64,000 bases of DNA, from positions 10,304,858 through 10,368,857 of the forward strand of contig JACBWW010000028.1 of NCBI GenBank assembly GCA_020086605.1. Direction: 5' to 3'. This stretch comes from Lanius collurio. Lineage: Eukaryota; Chordata; Aves; Passeriformes; Laniidae. A program made the translations under genes and the position numbers. The notes below the pieces were generated by a model. That model saw nothing but the letters and a program-made list of their open reading frames with translations, was not told the DNA's origin and searched no databases. This document shows positions 14,101 to 22,817 of this stretch, piece after piece. The number at the start of each line of letters is the position of its first letter. Positions within the stretch are counted from its first letter, which is position 1.

Positions 14101-15779
14101 ATAAAGGGAATGTTTCAAACGCAGAACTAAGTAATTAACCTAGGTTTTCAATGGCTTTCTGGAATATTGATATAAATTGTTGGGCAAATTTCTGTTTGCT
14201 TCTGTAGAAGTGTATGACACAGTGTTTATGTTTATGTTTCCATGTGTACATGCATATTTTTATAGAACTAAGCAAAAAATTTGCAATTAATTATTGTATA
14301 TGGCTAAGTGATTTTTTTTTTTGTGTTCATATTTATGAAAAAACTGCACGTCTTTCTAACAATCTGTTGATATAGAAAATTCAAAGCACTACTTAAGTGA
14401 AATGACTTTGTGATACTGTGTCAACCATTGATGGCAAATGCTAAAATCTTAAAATTATATTGTTGATGTGAATGCTTATGCAAAGTGCATTTCATTTCTG
14501 CGGATATCCCAAGAAGGTCCTTATAATATTTGCATATGTTGAGCATTTGTTCTGGCAAAATTCATTTGGATTAGTATGCACCAATAGTGGAAACATTAAC
14601 TGTCAATATAGAACGCTATTTTGACAATCTTGTACTTGAGACTCTTTCAGACCAGTAAACTTGATTCCATCTGCTTTTTTTCCCCACATGTGCAAGTTTG
14701 GTCACTGAAATTCCTGGCCAGTGCAACCCAATTAGAGTTCTAAATAGAATTACGAAACACCTGCTTTCCATTCATCACAGACTAACAAATGGAATAAATG
14801 TTCCAAGAGTTACACACTTGTCTGTAGTTGCATATAGTACTAAATCAGTTCTGGCACTAACATAGTGATGGAGCTTAAAGCTTCTATGGGATCCAAAGCT
14901 TCTATAGGACCTTACTTCTTGATAAGATTTTTTTGTACCTTGTGCTCACATACTGACGGTACTGCTCTTACGCAAGGTTAAAGCTAGTCCAACATGGAAA
15001 GGGTGGTTGATTTCTGAATCTCCACTTTAAATATGAGAATATTTGCTGAAAGTCTTTGAAAAAAGTTATAGAAAGAATGCTAGGAGAAAATATGAAAAGG
15101 TAAGGCAAGATTTGATGTACCAACTTCTCTCTAAGTCCCTGCTGCAGAACTTTGAACAGTTGCTCTGTTTTAGAATTGTCCTTCAGATTTTCAAATAGAG
15201 GTGTATTAAGGTGACAGTTTTTTCTTTGTCCTAGCATGCCTAATTGTTTACATCATAATTGGGTTGACCTGTTATGCAATTCCTGTGTACATAGAGCATG
15301 TGAACTCAACTCCACTTCTGGTTTAACCTCAGCCAGTAACTCAGTACCACACAGTCCACCTATCCCCAGCAGAGAGGATGTCATATATGAAATTTGAAGG
15401 CTGGTCTTTGCATATCAAGTGTTAAGTATTTTTAATCAATTCCCAGTTAACTACTCTGGTTAATAAAGTTTTGCACTCTTTTTTAATGACTCATCAGCCC
15501 AGATACAGATTACCCAAGTTTTTATTAAAGGATTATGCACTTCCCAGCTCAAATCCCTCTTTCCAATGGATTTTCCAGGTTGTTAGTTCCCAGTTTAAAT
15601 ACAAAATAATGTTCTGAAGGTTTTATGGCAAGTTTCATATTTTTACATCATTGTTGACTGTTCCAAGAATGTTTAAATGATTGTTTGGTATTTTTACAAG
15701 TATGTTTTATGCTTTTACAAATTACTTTAAACATCCAACCTAACCTTCAAATAGGCTCAGAAACCCATGCTCATTACTG
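11116..15779. other. AT-rich non-coding stretch
   Basis: No gene or clear repeat family was recognised. There is a poly-T run at about 13326-13343. A short tandem duplication containing aaagcttctat lies at about 14877-14915. The remaining open frames are short and uncharacteristic. Confidence 0.6.
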
Positions 15780-16240
15780 CCCCAGACTATTTCTATCTCC
15801 TGACAGTTACCCTGCAACTCAGCTCCATGGCAACCTGAATTTCAATGAGGGGACTTTCCTGTCTTTGGGAAAGAGTAACATCACCCTCTGGACAGCAGCG
15901 AGCCATTGTTGGGCTGAGATTATCTCACCTTTACATCCCACCTATCATCTTGGACCATGTGGGCGGGCTGTGGGAGGAACAGGGTGGAGCTCTGACCTTA
16001 TAAAATCGGGTGCACAGAGCCAGAAGGGTGCTCAGCTGAATGGAATTAATCATTGTCAGAGGTCTGTGCTGAGTATAGGCCAGCTTCCACTAGAAGCCAA
16101 TCATAAATAATTTGACTTTCGATTAACTAAAGTCACCTCAGCACTGCCAGTATTCCTGTCTGGTGGTACAGAGCCTGAAAGGGCCAAAAGATCTCTTGAT
16201 CGCCTGTGTTCCTGGGGCTTTTAGACTGAGCCATCAGATC
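15780..16240 (+). promoter_or_regulatory. Candidate LTR-like promoter segment
   Basis: A GC-richer island sits in AT-rich surroundings. It has a TATA box (tataaaa, 15999-16005), a GC-rich block just upstream (gggcgggctgtggg, 15961-15974), and an AATAA-containing sequence about 100 bp downstream (cataaataa, 16102-16110). After that comes a short region (about 16111-16200) that reads like R-U5 of an avian LTR ('ttaactaaagtcacctcagca'). I cannot place TG/CA ends or a target duplication. An old LTR remnant or a stand-alone promoter are both possible. Confidence 0.35.
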
Positions 16241-16356
16241 CCAATTTTAATTTTTAACTGTTTTTGTTAACCTTCTTGCTTTTAATGAATTTTTTTTTTA
16301 AGAAAACAAGAGTTGTCTTGTTTCTCAGTTTCTCACAAGGAGCATCAGCTTAATCA

Positions 16357-16447
16357 TGGTTTGAGATAAGAACAGCCTAATAGTTGAAACAAAATAAAAT
16401 TTAATAATACTAATACTAACTATTAATACTAATAATAGTAAAGAAAA
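16357..16447 (-). repeat. Old LTR fragment, piece 1
   Basis: The sequence 'tttgagataagaacagcctaatag' followed by AT-rich aataatacta repeats matches the 5' half (plus-strand view) of the same LTR type seen at 38607-39195. It is interrupted at 16448 by ERV-2. Continuation pieces lie at 19900-19940 and 30938-31010. Family membership is inferred from resemblance, not from a search. Confidence 0.5.
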
Positions 16448-16453
16448 GGATTG
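16448..16453. repeat. ERV-2 target duplication, left copy
   Basis: The hexamer ggattg directly abuts the left LTR of ERV-2 and is repeated at 19894-19899 next to the right LTR. A perfect 6-bp duplication fixes both LTR ends and is the length typical of alpha- and betaretroviral integrases. Confidence 0.9.
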
Positions 16454-16795
16454 TGTCAGTGATTGAGACATGGACCCAGACTGGCAGGGAATCTGAATTG
16501 TTTATTCAAAGAAATGAGCTGGTTTAATACACTTTTGTAAGGCACAGTATTTCCTAATATGGTAATCCTCACTATGTGACCCATCCTATGTTGCCACATC
16601 AGCAACACACTTTCCAAATGTCCTTCTATGGGATTATCACTGTTCACCTGCCTGTCAGCTCTGGGCAGGCTCCTCTCCTTAGGGATCTGCTGTGTGACAC
16701 CTCCTCCCCCCAGGGTCCAGCAGAGACAAGCTTCTTTTAGCTGCCATGTGCCTCTGCAGGCAGGTCCTACAGCCTGCCTCCCATCTCTTCCCACA
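16454..16795 (-). repeat. ERV-2 3' LTR (342 bp)
   Basis: In provirus sense it starts TGTGGGAAGAG and ends CACTGACA. A polyadenylation signal AATAAA reads on the minus strand at 16501-16506. It matches the 5' LTR over its whole length apart from point differences and an 80-bp tandem expansion present only in the other copy. Confidence 0.88.
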
Positions 16796-16809
16796 ATTCC
16801 CTCTTTTTT
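16796..16809 (-). promoter_or_regulatory. ERV-2 polypurine tract
   Basis: The minus strand reads AAAAAAGAGGGAAT immediately before the TG of the 3' LTR. This is the position and composition of a retroviral plus-strand primer. Confidence 0.85.
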
Positions 16810-17339
16810 GTTTTATACAAACAAGAATCATGAAACAAAACACTTCTAACATTAGGACATGTTTGGCTCACTGCTCAAACCAAATAAGCTCCATTCCTCA
16901 CAAAAGGAGTATCTTTCTTATGAACAGGGGGATCGAGAAAAACAACAACTAGTCCTATATATGAAGACAATGATTAAATAGGTTTGAGAAACAATGTAAA
17001 GATATCTAAAACCTTTACCATTACTCAGAGTCTACAACTGCTGGAAGGTCCCATTTCATAATGAAGACTTGGAGAGTCTTTCCCAGGCAAGACTTCCAAG
17101 ATTACCTCGAAAGAGGGTCCAGCTTTTATGAGATCAAATTAACAAGTCAAAGTGACTTGATTACACCTTTAGGACAGAAACATCTGGGTCTGATGGTAAA
17201 ATCTCCAATCAGCCATGGCTAGGGCTGGGCCAGAGACTTAAGCCTTGACTGAAAGGTTTTCCCTAAAATACCTATAAAATTGTCTAAAAACCATATTAAT
17301 GTCAGTTAGGAACATGACTTCAGAAGATTTTCTTCCTCA

Positions 17340-17765
17340 CCAGCTGATTATGAAGCCTGGAGTATCCAAGGCTGGTCAGACCACTCTTGTAGGTACTCAT
17401 CTTGGACCGGAATCTGTGGAAACACAAGCATATCCTTGGTCCCAGGTTATCAATGGAAAGGGGCTTTCCTATTTCCCACTTTCAAGATTCCTAACAAATA
17501 CTTCAGCTTTTTCTAAATGAGCTTGTGATCATTCTTAATGTGATTGAAAAATTAAGAACATATGAAGCTCTTTGCAGTCTTTTGTGGGGCGTATACCCCA
17601 TCTTTGCACCCCCACCCCTTTTTTGTTTTAACAATATGGACTTGACAACACTATGGGCCCCTTCTGCACGGTTCACCTGTATGGGCGGAAGCAAAAATAT
17701 ATGTCAAAAGGGTATCAATCATAACAAGAACACATTTCAACTTACCAAATTCAGGAAAATGTGTA
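17340..17765 (-). pseudogene. ERV-2 integrase remnant
   Basis: Three blocks of a class II retroviral integrase are visible in shifting frames. At about 17690-17765 there is FPEFGKLK, then VMIDT and AHTGE, the start of the catalytic core with its first aspartate. At 17503-17694 there is GAHSVVKSILLKQK and a TPHKRL...LNF stretch, the end of the core. At about 17397-17447 there is WDQGYACVSTDSGP, followed after a stop by VPTR, the DNA-binding carboxy terminus. The middle of the core, which would hold the other catalytic residues, appears deleted. The frame changes and stops show that it is dead. Confidence 0.65.
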
Positions 17766-18469
17766 ACGTAACATACAGTTCTCTTACTATGAACAGTAAA
17801 ACAGTACATCTAATAAAACAACAAGTGCACACTGAGTAAAAATAAGCAAGGTAGATATCTTCAACTGCTTAAATAATGTACCATTTCACAGAATGTATGT
17901 AAATCAAGGCCTTTGATATTGCAATAATAATAACATTAACTGTGTAAGTGGTTTCAAAAGGTAACAAGCCCTGAGTCAGAAGTTGCTGCGGGATGAGAGG
18001 GTTGCAGTTTTTCATTCCAGTGGTAACCTTTTCCACATCAGGGAAGCAGCAATGTGGAAGCTGTTCTTCCAGTTTCTTCAAATAGGAAAAGAGTACTTCG
18101 AAAAAGCATACCACTTAATTTCTGCTTGAAAAGATAGCTTACAAATGAAAATTATTATAGGAACATTCTTAACAAAAAGCAATTATAACAATGCAGGGTG
18201 TCACAAGGAGATATGGTAAAAAAAGCAATCTTTAAGATAGGGTCTAGTATTGTGGCAACATTTTGAATAACAAAACCAGAGGAGTTCTATGGACCAGCTG
18301 CAGGAACAACATGTCTAGCCTGTAGCCAGCCCCGCACAAGCCAGTGCAAATGCTGCAGCCCCTTCACCCCTGAGGAAGGGGCCATCTTTCTCCCCAGGTC
18401 TTTTCTCCAGCACAGTTATCAGCTCCCGAGGGTCTGCAGCAGACAGGAGCCCTGGCTGTAGCGGAGTGG

Positions 18470-19339
18470 CTCAGGCAGCCAAGCAGGCTGGGTGGCTGTA
18501 TGCGTCCTGCTGGCTCGTCTCCTCACTTCCCACACGCAGAGAGCTGCGCCCACCTCGCCAGATCTGCTGCATCACCGGCACGGTGTTCGCTGCCACTTCC
18601 GGGCTCTGCCATGTGCTAGTTGCCACTTCCTGGCTCTGCTCTGTGCTCGTTGCCACTTCCCAGCTCTGCCAAGTGCGTGTTGGCGCGGCGCAGCTCTGCC
18701 ATGTGCTCGCTGCCATGTTCTCACCAGAGCCGAGTGCTTTCCAGGGCTGCATCCCCATGGCCCTGCACGCTCCCTCCACCCCAAGTCAGCCGCTGCTGCT
18801 GCACTCTAACAGAGGGCAAACTGAAAGCGAACACGCTACCAGGATGGGCCCCTCAGCTCCAGCCACTTGCTGCGACCTGGCTCCAGCTGATACCACGTGG
18901 CATGGGGCAGTGTGAGCTCTTTTGCTGTACTGTTCAGGTCCCCTCCAGAGTCAAATGGGTCAGGGGATGAGGGCCCATCTTCTGGTTCTCTTCCCATAGC
19001 CCTGACAGACTTAGGTCGCTCACTGGTGGTGCAGAAGGGGTTGGCACAGCTATTGCAGTGGCACAAGTGTCTGTCTGGTCTCTGGGTGTTGCATGCGCTG
19101 TGGGCACCTCTCATACTGTCCTCCACAGACACAAAAGCTCTGTCAGCGCCACATCACTGCTCAGATGCCCGAGGATCAAAAATATTGGTACTATCTAAAG
19201 TTGAGTCACAGTCTTTTGTCCAGAACAAGAGTCTATTTAAATCTGTAGATTCCACTTTTCTGCCGTATTTCTTTAACTTCTGTTCCAAAGTCTCAGCGAT
19301 AGTCTGTTTGTGGGATACACCACCCCCCATGTCCTCCAT
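18470..19339 (-). pseudogene. ERV-2 gag remnant (matrix side)
   Basis: Two ATGs lie close together at 19339 and 19330. The second begins MGGGVS, a good N-myristoylation signal (Gly2, Ser6), followed by LEQKLKKYGRKVESTDL and LLFWTKDC. This resembles the helical matrix domain of class II gag proteins, which targets assembly to the plasma membrane. The frame ends after about 58 residues (stop at 19154). A second open stretch (18836-19132) has an acidic, proline/serine-rich region (EDGPSSPDPFDSGG) typical of the matrix-capsid linker. A third (18471-18779) carries 10-residue repeats. No capsid or zinc knuckle follows. The matrix assignment is by pattern only. Confidence 0.55.
18589..18722. repeat. 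30-bp tandem repeat, about 4.4 copies
   Basis: Units start at 18589, 18619, 18649 and 18679, with a partial unit at 18709. They share gttgccacttcc...gctctgccatgtgctc. The period is a multiple of three, and on the minus strand it reads as a decapeptide of the form WQSxEVATST. It lies within the ERV-2 gag remnant. Confidence 0.9.
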
Positions 19340-19471
19340 GGCTCAACTACAACTTGCAGAGATTGATTGCTGGCCAGCTTTCTTGCTTCTTTCAGCAGCA
19401 CTTCAAGTCCTGTGGGCTCACTGTGGACGCACAGTTAGGCGTATAACAAGCTCCTCACATGAAGCACGCTT

Positions 19472-19893
19472 TGACGGTGATTGAGGCATGGACCCACACC
19501 GGCAGGGGATTTGAATCGTTTATTCAAAGAAATGAGCTGGTTTTAAACCCTATTCCAAGTATTTCCTTACATGGTAATTCTCACTACATGACCTATCCCG
19601 TGTTGCCACATCAGCAACACACTTTCCAAATGTCCTCCTATGGGGTGATCATGCGCTGTCTGTCAGCTCCAGGCAGGCTCCTCTCCATAGGGTCGGCTGT
19701 GTAACACTTTGTCCCCCCAGGGTGCTGTGGAGACAAGCCTCTGTGTGTCACCATGTGCTCCTTTGTGCTTTCATGTGTTCCTTTGTGCTGCCATGTGCTC
19801 CTTTGTGCTTCCATGTGCTTCTTTGTGTTGCCACATGCCTCTGCAGGCAGGTCCTACAGCCTGCAGCTCAGCTCCATCCCATCTCTTCCCACA
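19472..19893 (-). repeat. ERV-2 5' LTR (422 bp)
   Basis: It is homologous to 16454-16795 and begins TGTGGGAAGAG on the minus strand. Its AATAAA polyadenylation signal lies at 19519-19524. It is 80 bp longer than the 3' LTR because of a 4 x 20-bp tandem array at 19751-19830. It is flanked by the second ggattg. Confidence 0.88.
19751..19830. repeat. 20-bp tandem repeat x4 in ERV-2 LTR
   Basis: Four units of the form ccatgtgctcctttgtgctt are present in tandem in the U3 side of the 5' LTR. The 3' LTR has a single ccatgtgcc equivalent. The array exactly accounts for the length difference between the two LTRs. Confidence 0.9.
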
Positions 19894-19899
19894 GGATTG
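19894..19899. repeat. ERV-2 target duplication, right copy
   Basis: Second copy of ggattg, identical to 16448-16453. Confidence 0.9.
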
Positions 19900-19940
19900 A
19901 AATAAGCCTCAGCAGAAACAACTGATGTGCGACACAATTG
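19900..19940 (-). repeat. Old LTR fragment, piece 2
   Basis: This short strip lies between the two proviruses. Its end, gatgtgcgacacaattg, continues across ERV-1 into ttcaccacctgatgacc (30933 onward). The combined pattern resembles gatgcgcaatacaactgctc followed by atcacctgctgactg in the LTR at 38825-38860. It is therefore the target DNA of both insertions. Confidence 0.5.
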
Positions 19941-19945
19941 TTCAC
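19941..19945. repeat. ERV-1 target duplication, left copy
   Basis: The pentamer ttcac abuts the tgttataaac end of the left LTR and is repeated at 30933-30937. Confidence 0.9.
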
Positions 19946-19989
19946 TGTTATAAACGAGGCTCGGACTCTTGTCGATAAAAGTCTGCTCG

Positions 19990-19995
19990 TTTATT
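19990..19995 (-). terminator. ERV-1 3' LTR polyadenylation signal
   Basis: AATAAA reads on the minus strand about 135-140 nt downstream of the TATA box, the expected place for the R region signal that ends proviral transcripts. Confidence 0.8.
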
Positions 19996-20129
19996 AAAAA
20001 TAGGCAACCGGGATAGGGAGGCCCAGGATAAGCCCGAGTTCCCCCGACAAGCCAGCGTAAACACTGCACTGTGGCACGGTGGGTCTTCCTTGTGCACCGC
20101 CGAAAGACCAAGAGCTCCATGTCTAGGGG

Positions 20130-20137
20130 TTTTTATA
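20130..20137 (-). promoter_or_regulatory. ERV-1 3' LTR TATA box
   Basis: The minus strand reads tataaaaa within ctataaaaacccc. The same motif is at 30562-30569 in the 5' LTR, where it would drive the full-length transcript. Confidence 0.8.
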
Positions 20138-20155
20138 GTCTCTGTCTCTCCCTTG

Positions 20156-20267
20156 ATTGGTGCGCATTTGGATCTGCTTCCTGATTAGTCCCTCATTAGG
20201 TCTTCTGATTGGCCCTTATCATGGTGCATTCTTAGCCAATCGTGCCGGAAGGGCGTCAAATGATTGG
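20156..20267 (-). promoter_or_regulatory. CCAAT-box cluster in ERV-1 U3
   Basis: CCAAT pentamers read on the minus strand at 20156-20160, 20208-20212 and 20263-20267, with one inverted copy at 20236-20240. All lie upstream of the TATA box and are conserved in the 5' LTR. Clustered CCAAT boxes are typical NF-Y sites. Binding is inferred. Confidence 0.6.
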
Positions 20268-20500
20268 TTCATAGTCCGTCCAATTCAGGGGAGCAGTCCT
20301 GAGGTAGTGTTCTTGGTGATGTAATTCCCCATAAAAATTCCCTTGATGTCAGTCATCCATCCCCTTTTTATCCCGTACACCCGAACGCACACTTATTAAT
20401 TCTTAACTCTTACATTAATTAGGAAACTCTTATTTTAATCTTATAGTCAACCCACACAATCATGTGTTTTAAACTTCGACAGCAATTTCCATTTATAACA

Positions 20501-20513
20501 ATTTCCCCCCTCT
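20501..20513 (-). promoter_or_regulatory. ERV-1 polypurine tract
   Basis: The minus strand reads AGAGGGGGGAAAT directly before the TG of the 3' LTR, a classical plus-strand primer. Confidence 0.92.
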
Positions 20514-20802
20514 AAAATTTTGATCGGGCTTAAGCCCGCATCAACAACTTAAAAATTAGCAAGCATGAAAACCAACAACGACCTTTTAAACATTTGGTAA
20601 ATTCTTAAGCAGTTTCTTCATACACTTGATAAACCTTCCGGAGCCTTCGGTATTCTTCGTACAGTTCATGAGCAGTCTGTGTAGTATCTTCTTCTTGTTC
20701 CTCACTTAAACTTCCCGTCCCCATTAGATGGATCCTTTGGACTCTCTCTCGTTTCTGTTGGGCTTGCAGATCTTGTATCATAGGCATGTTCTGAACAACT
20801 GA

Positions 20803-20883
20803 GGTAATCAGCCTGATCAAACATGGGATCAGGCAGGGCAGAAATATCAGACCCCCTAGGGACAATCCAGCTATTATTAAAGC
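20803..20883 (-). other. Env membrane-spanning segment
   Basis: A hydrophobic stretch of about 27 residues ([20 protein letters not shown] and following) is preceded by tryptophan-rich sequence (NWWDN, GEWWKK). It is followed by a long cytoplasmic tail containing YEEYRRL. It anchors TM, and the cysteines at its inner end could be palmitoylated (inference). Confidence 0.8.
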
Positions 20884-21270
20884 TTTTTTCCACCACTCTC
20901 CCTTTAGAATATTGTCCCACCAATTAGAATCAATTAGGGGCTTCCATTTTTGTACAGGAACATGCGCCAATTTCCTGATATTTTGGGTTATGTTTTTCAT
21001 TGTTTCACTATGGTCGTCAATCGCGATGCAACATTCTGATGAATTGAATTTTCCACAGACCCCTCCTTCTTCTAATAGATAATCTAGTGCCAATCGGTTT
21101 TGGTAAATCATAGTGCACATTTGTTTTGACTGTGCGGATAACAAATCAATGGCCAATGTCGATTGATTAGAGATAATTTCTACTAGAGCCTGTAACCGAA
21201 TTATACGATTTAACATATATATAGGGGTCCGATATCCATACATGCCATGCTGAGCCCATGTTGCCCGCCC

Positions 21271-21273
21271 CTA
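21271..21273 (-). other. Premature amber codon in env
   Basis: An in-frame TAG lies between the furin site and the heptad-repeat region. The frames on both sides are continuous with each other. It separates an intact-looking SU frame (384 codons) from a TM frame (212 codons starting at ATG 21243). Confidence 0.9.
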
Positions 21274-22624
21274 AGTAGCTATGATCCACTCAGGCGGCCA
21301 CTCATCTTTACCCCACTTTTGGGTTCCTCCTATATCCACATCTCTCTTTTTCCTAGCCAATTCATCATACAGAGGCACACCTAAATGCTGCCCCTCTACT
21401 CGCGGTAACAAAAAGAATGATGGTCTTACTATTCCAAGGGTGCAGCTCCCAGACCATTCTTTTGGCAGCCTAACATACGCCCGCTTCCCGCATAACCAAA
21501 AAAGGCCTTTAGGTGCTCTCCAATAGTTATGATCTGTAGTTTTTACTATCCCTGACCTTGTCCAAAATGGAGTAAGTGTTTCCTCATCCCAGAACGGATT
21601 TGGATAAGGCGTAGGACATGAATACAACCCTTCTCTTCTAACAAAGTTACATCCTGGCTTTTGACTTTGTGACCAATATATTTTCTTTCCTTCCGGGATC
21701 CACCAGCGATGAGTGTCATTAGTAACAAAATAACTTTTGCATGATAGCTCACCTACGTACGCTGTATAGCCCTTTCCTTTTCTCCACAGACACTCCTCCC
21801 CTATAACTTCGGAATGTAACCCCCATACTTCGTCCTTATCTCTTAGATCTCGGGTGTGATCTTGTTTCTTTAATAATTTTAATACTTCTTGGGGAGTTAA
21901 CTTTATCCCCTCCCAGGGCCAAACCTGAGCTGACCGAGTATTACCACAAACCCCACAATTCATTATATTAAATTCTTTACTTATTTTCTCTACCAAGTCT
22001 AGGAACAAATTATTTTCTCCCATCTCTATCTCCTTCTGTTCCTTCTTAGAGACCCTCTGTATTTCCCTTTCTCTGACAAGATCTGGTTCCCATTTCTTCC
22101 GTCTTTCTTTCATCTTTTCTAGACTCTTTTCTGAACAGATCCATTCCTCATTTAATGGGCATTCCCCCAGTATCTTAAGTCTCAAAGGCCCTGAATTTTG
22201 GAAAAACCAATAGGTTTGGCCGTCTTCTTCACATGTAGCTATTTTCTCGAAAAATGGACTAATACAAGAGGGACTCGGGTTAGAGTGTGTTTTTAAGACG
22301 GCCGTCCGAGTTTCCCCCGCATATAATGGGTAGTAGCATCTGTCACAGGGTGCTGTCTGTCCCTGTTGGAGACAGAAGAACACAGTTGCCAGGAGTGCGC
22401 TCACCAGGGGTCCGGTACAGGTCATTGTCTGATCTTACTCGGTTGTTGGTACTGTGACCTGATCCGGTCTTGCCCCCTGGGGCCTCTCTTACCGCCTGTA
22501 GATGCACTCTTTTGTATGACGGGGTTACTCCCCTCTTTGCATTAGTCTCCTTCTGGCTTTCTTTTTCCTTTTTGTAGTCCAATTGCTTGATGCCTGGGGG
22601 AATGCCTTGTATCTTCTTGTATAT

Positions 22625-22645
22625 TCTGCAACGAAAGTATCAGAG
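22625..22645 (-). promoter_or_regulatory. Putative env splice acceptor
   Basis: The minus strand shows ttactaat (a close branch-point match), then a pyrimidine-biased tract ctgatactttcgttgcag, with the intron ending at 22626. It lies 200 nt upstream of the env ATG and downstream of the pol stop, the expected place for a subgenomic env RNA acceptor. Confidence 0.6.
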
Positions 22646-22817
22646 ATTAGTAACAATTCTTTGCTTACAGACTTATCTTAAAAGAAATGCTGTTTAAGAA
22701 TTTCATTACGTTTTTAACAATTATACAATTTATAAACTCTTAGCATTAAAAGATAACTTTATCATTAAAATTACGACTAAACGACAGTCATTTTATACTT
22801 TAAGTCATTAGGGTCTC

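Larger units (their letters stand above)
16454..19893 (-). mobile_element. ERV-2: deleted class II-like provirus
   Basis: This is a 3.44-kb provirus on the minus strand. Its LTRs lie at 19472-19893 (5') and 16454-16795 (3'), flanked by perfect ggattg duplications. The interior of about 2.7 kb keeps a gag matrix start (about 19150-19330), a gag remnant with 10-residue repeats (about 18470-19132) and integrase fragments (about 17340-17765). A polypurine tract sits next to the 3' LTR. Capsid, nucleocapsid, protease and most of reverse transcriptase are missing or not recognisable. The segment at 17869-18114 (81 open codons, minus strand) is unrecognised. The class II call rests on the 6-bp duplication, the matrix start and the integrase carboxy-terminal pattern. 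No primer site beginning with TGG is evident beside the 5' LTR. Confidence 0.85.
19946..20500 (-). repeat. ERV-1 3' LTR (555 bp)
   Basis: In provirus sense it runs from TGTTATAAATGG to CGTTTATAACA, with perfect 9-bp inverted ends (TGTTATAAA/TTTATAACA). U3 contains four CCAAT/ATTGG pentamers, then a TATA box (20130-20137). The polyadenylation signal AATAAA lies at 19990-19995. It is about 97% identical to the 5' LTR, and most differences are transitions, several at CpG. Confidence 0.95.
20605..22425 (-). pseudogene. env: ERV-1 env, one premature stop
   Basis: Envelope precursor (SU plus TM) that would be inserted in the membrane and mediate entry. It starts at ATG 22425, since an in-frame stop lies just upstream. 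A signal-peptide-like hydrophobic stretch (VSALLATVFFCLQQG) follows. SU has a CGVC motif near residues 155-160 and several cysteines. A furin-type site RKKR lies at 21343-21354. TM has leucine-rich heptads, a CX7CC motif (21028-21057), a membrane segment (20803-20883) and a long tail with tyrosines. One amber stop (21271-21273), 23 codons after the cleavage site, splits the frame, and the rest is open to the final stop. The sequence after the cleavage site is not hydrophobic, which is unusual for a gammaretroviral fusion peptide. Confidence 0.9.

Noticed and set aside
15685..16110. 141-codon plus-strand frame
   Set aside because: It crosses the TATA-like promoter segment, has no known motif, and its composition changes midway. 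A chance open frame is more likely.
18466..18970. Several long overlapping plus-strand frames
   Set aside because: They are shadows of the GC-rich minus-strand gag remnant and the 30-bp tandem repeat, and none has a family signature.
22343..22582. 79-codon minus-strand frame overlapping the env start
   Set aside because: It begins at a non-ATG codon, lies in a different frame from env, and resembles no retroviral accessory protein.
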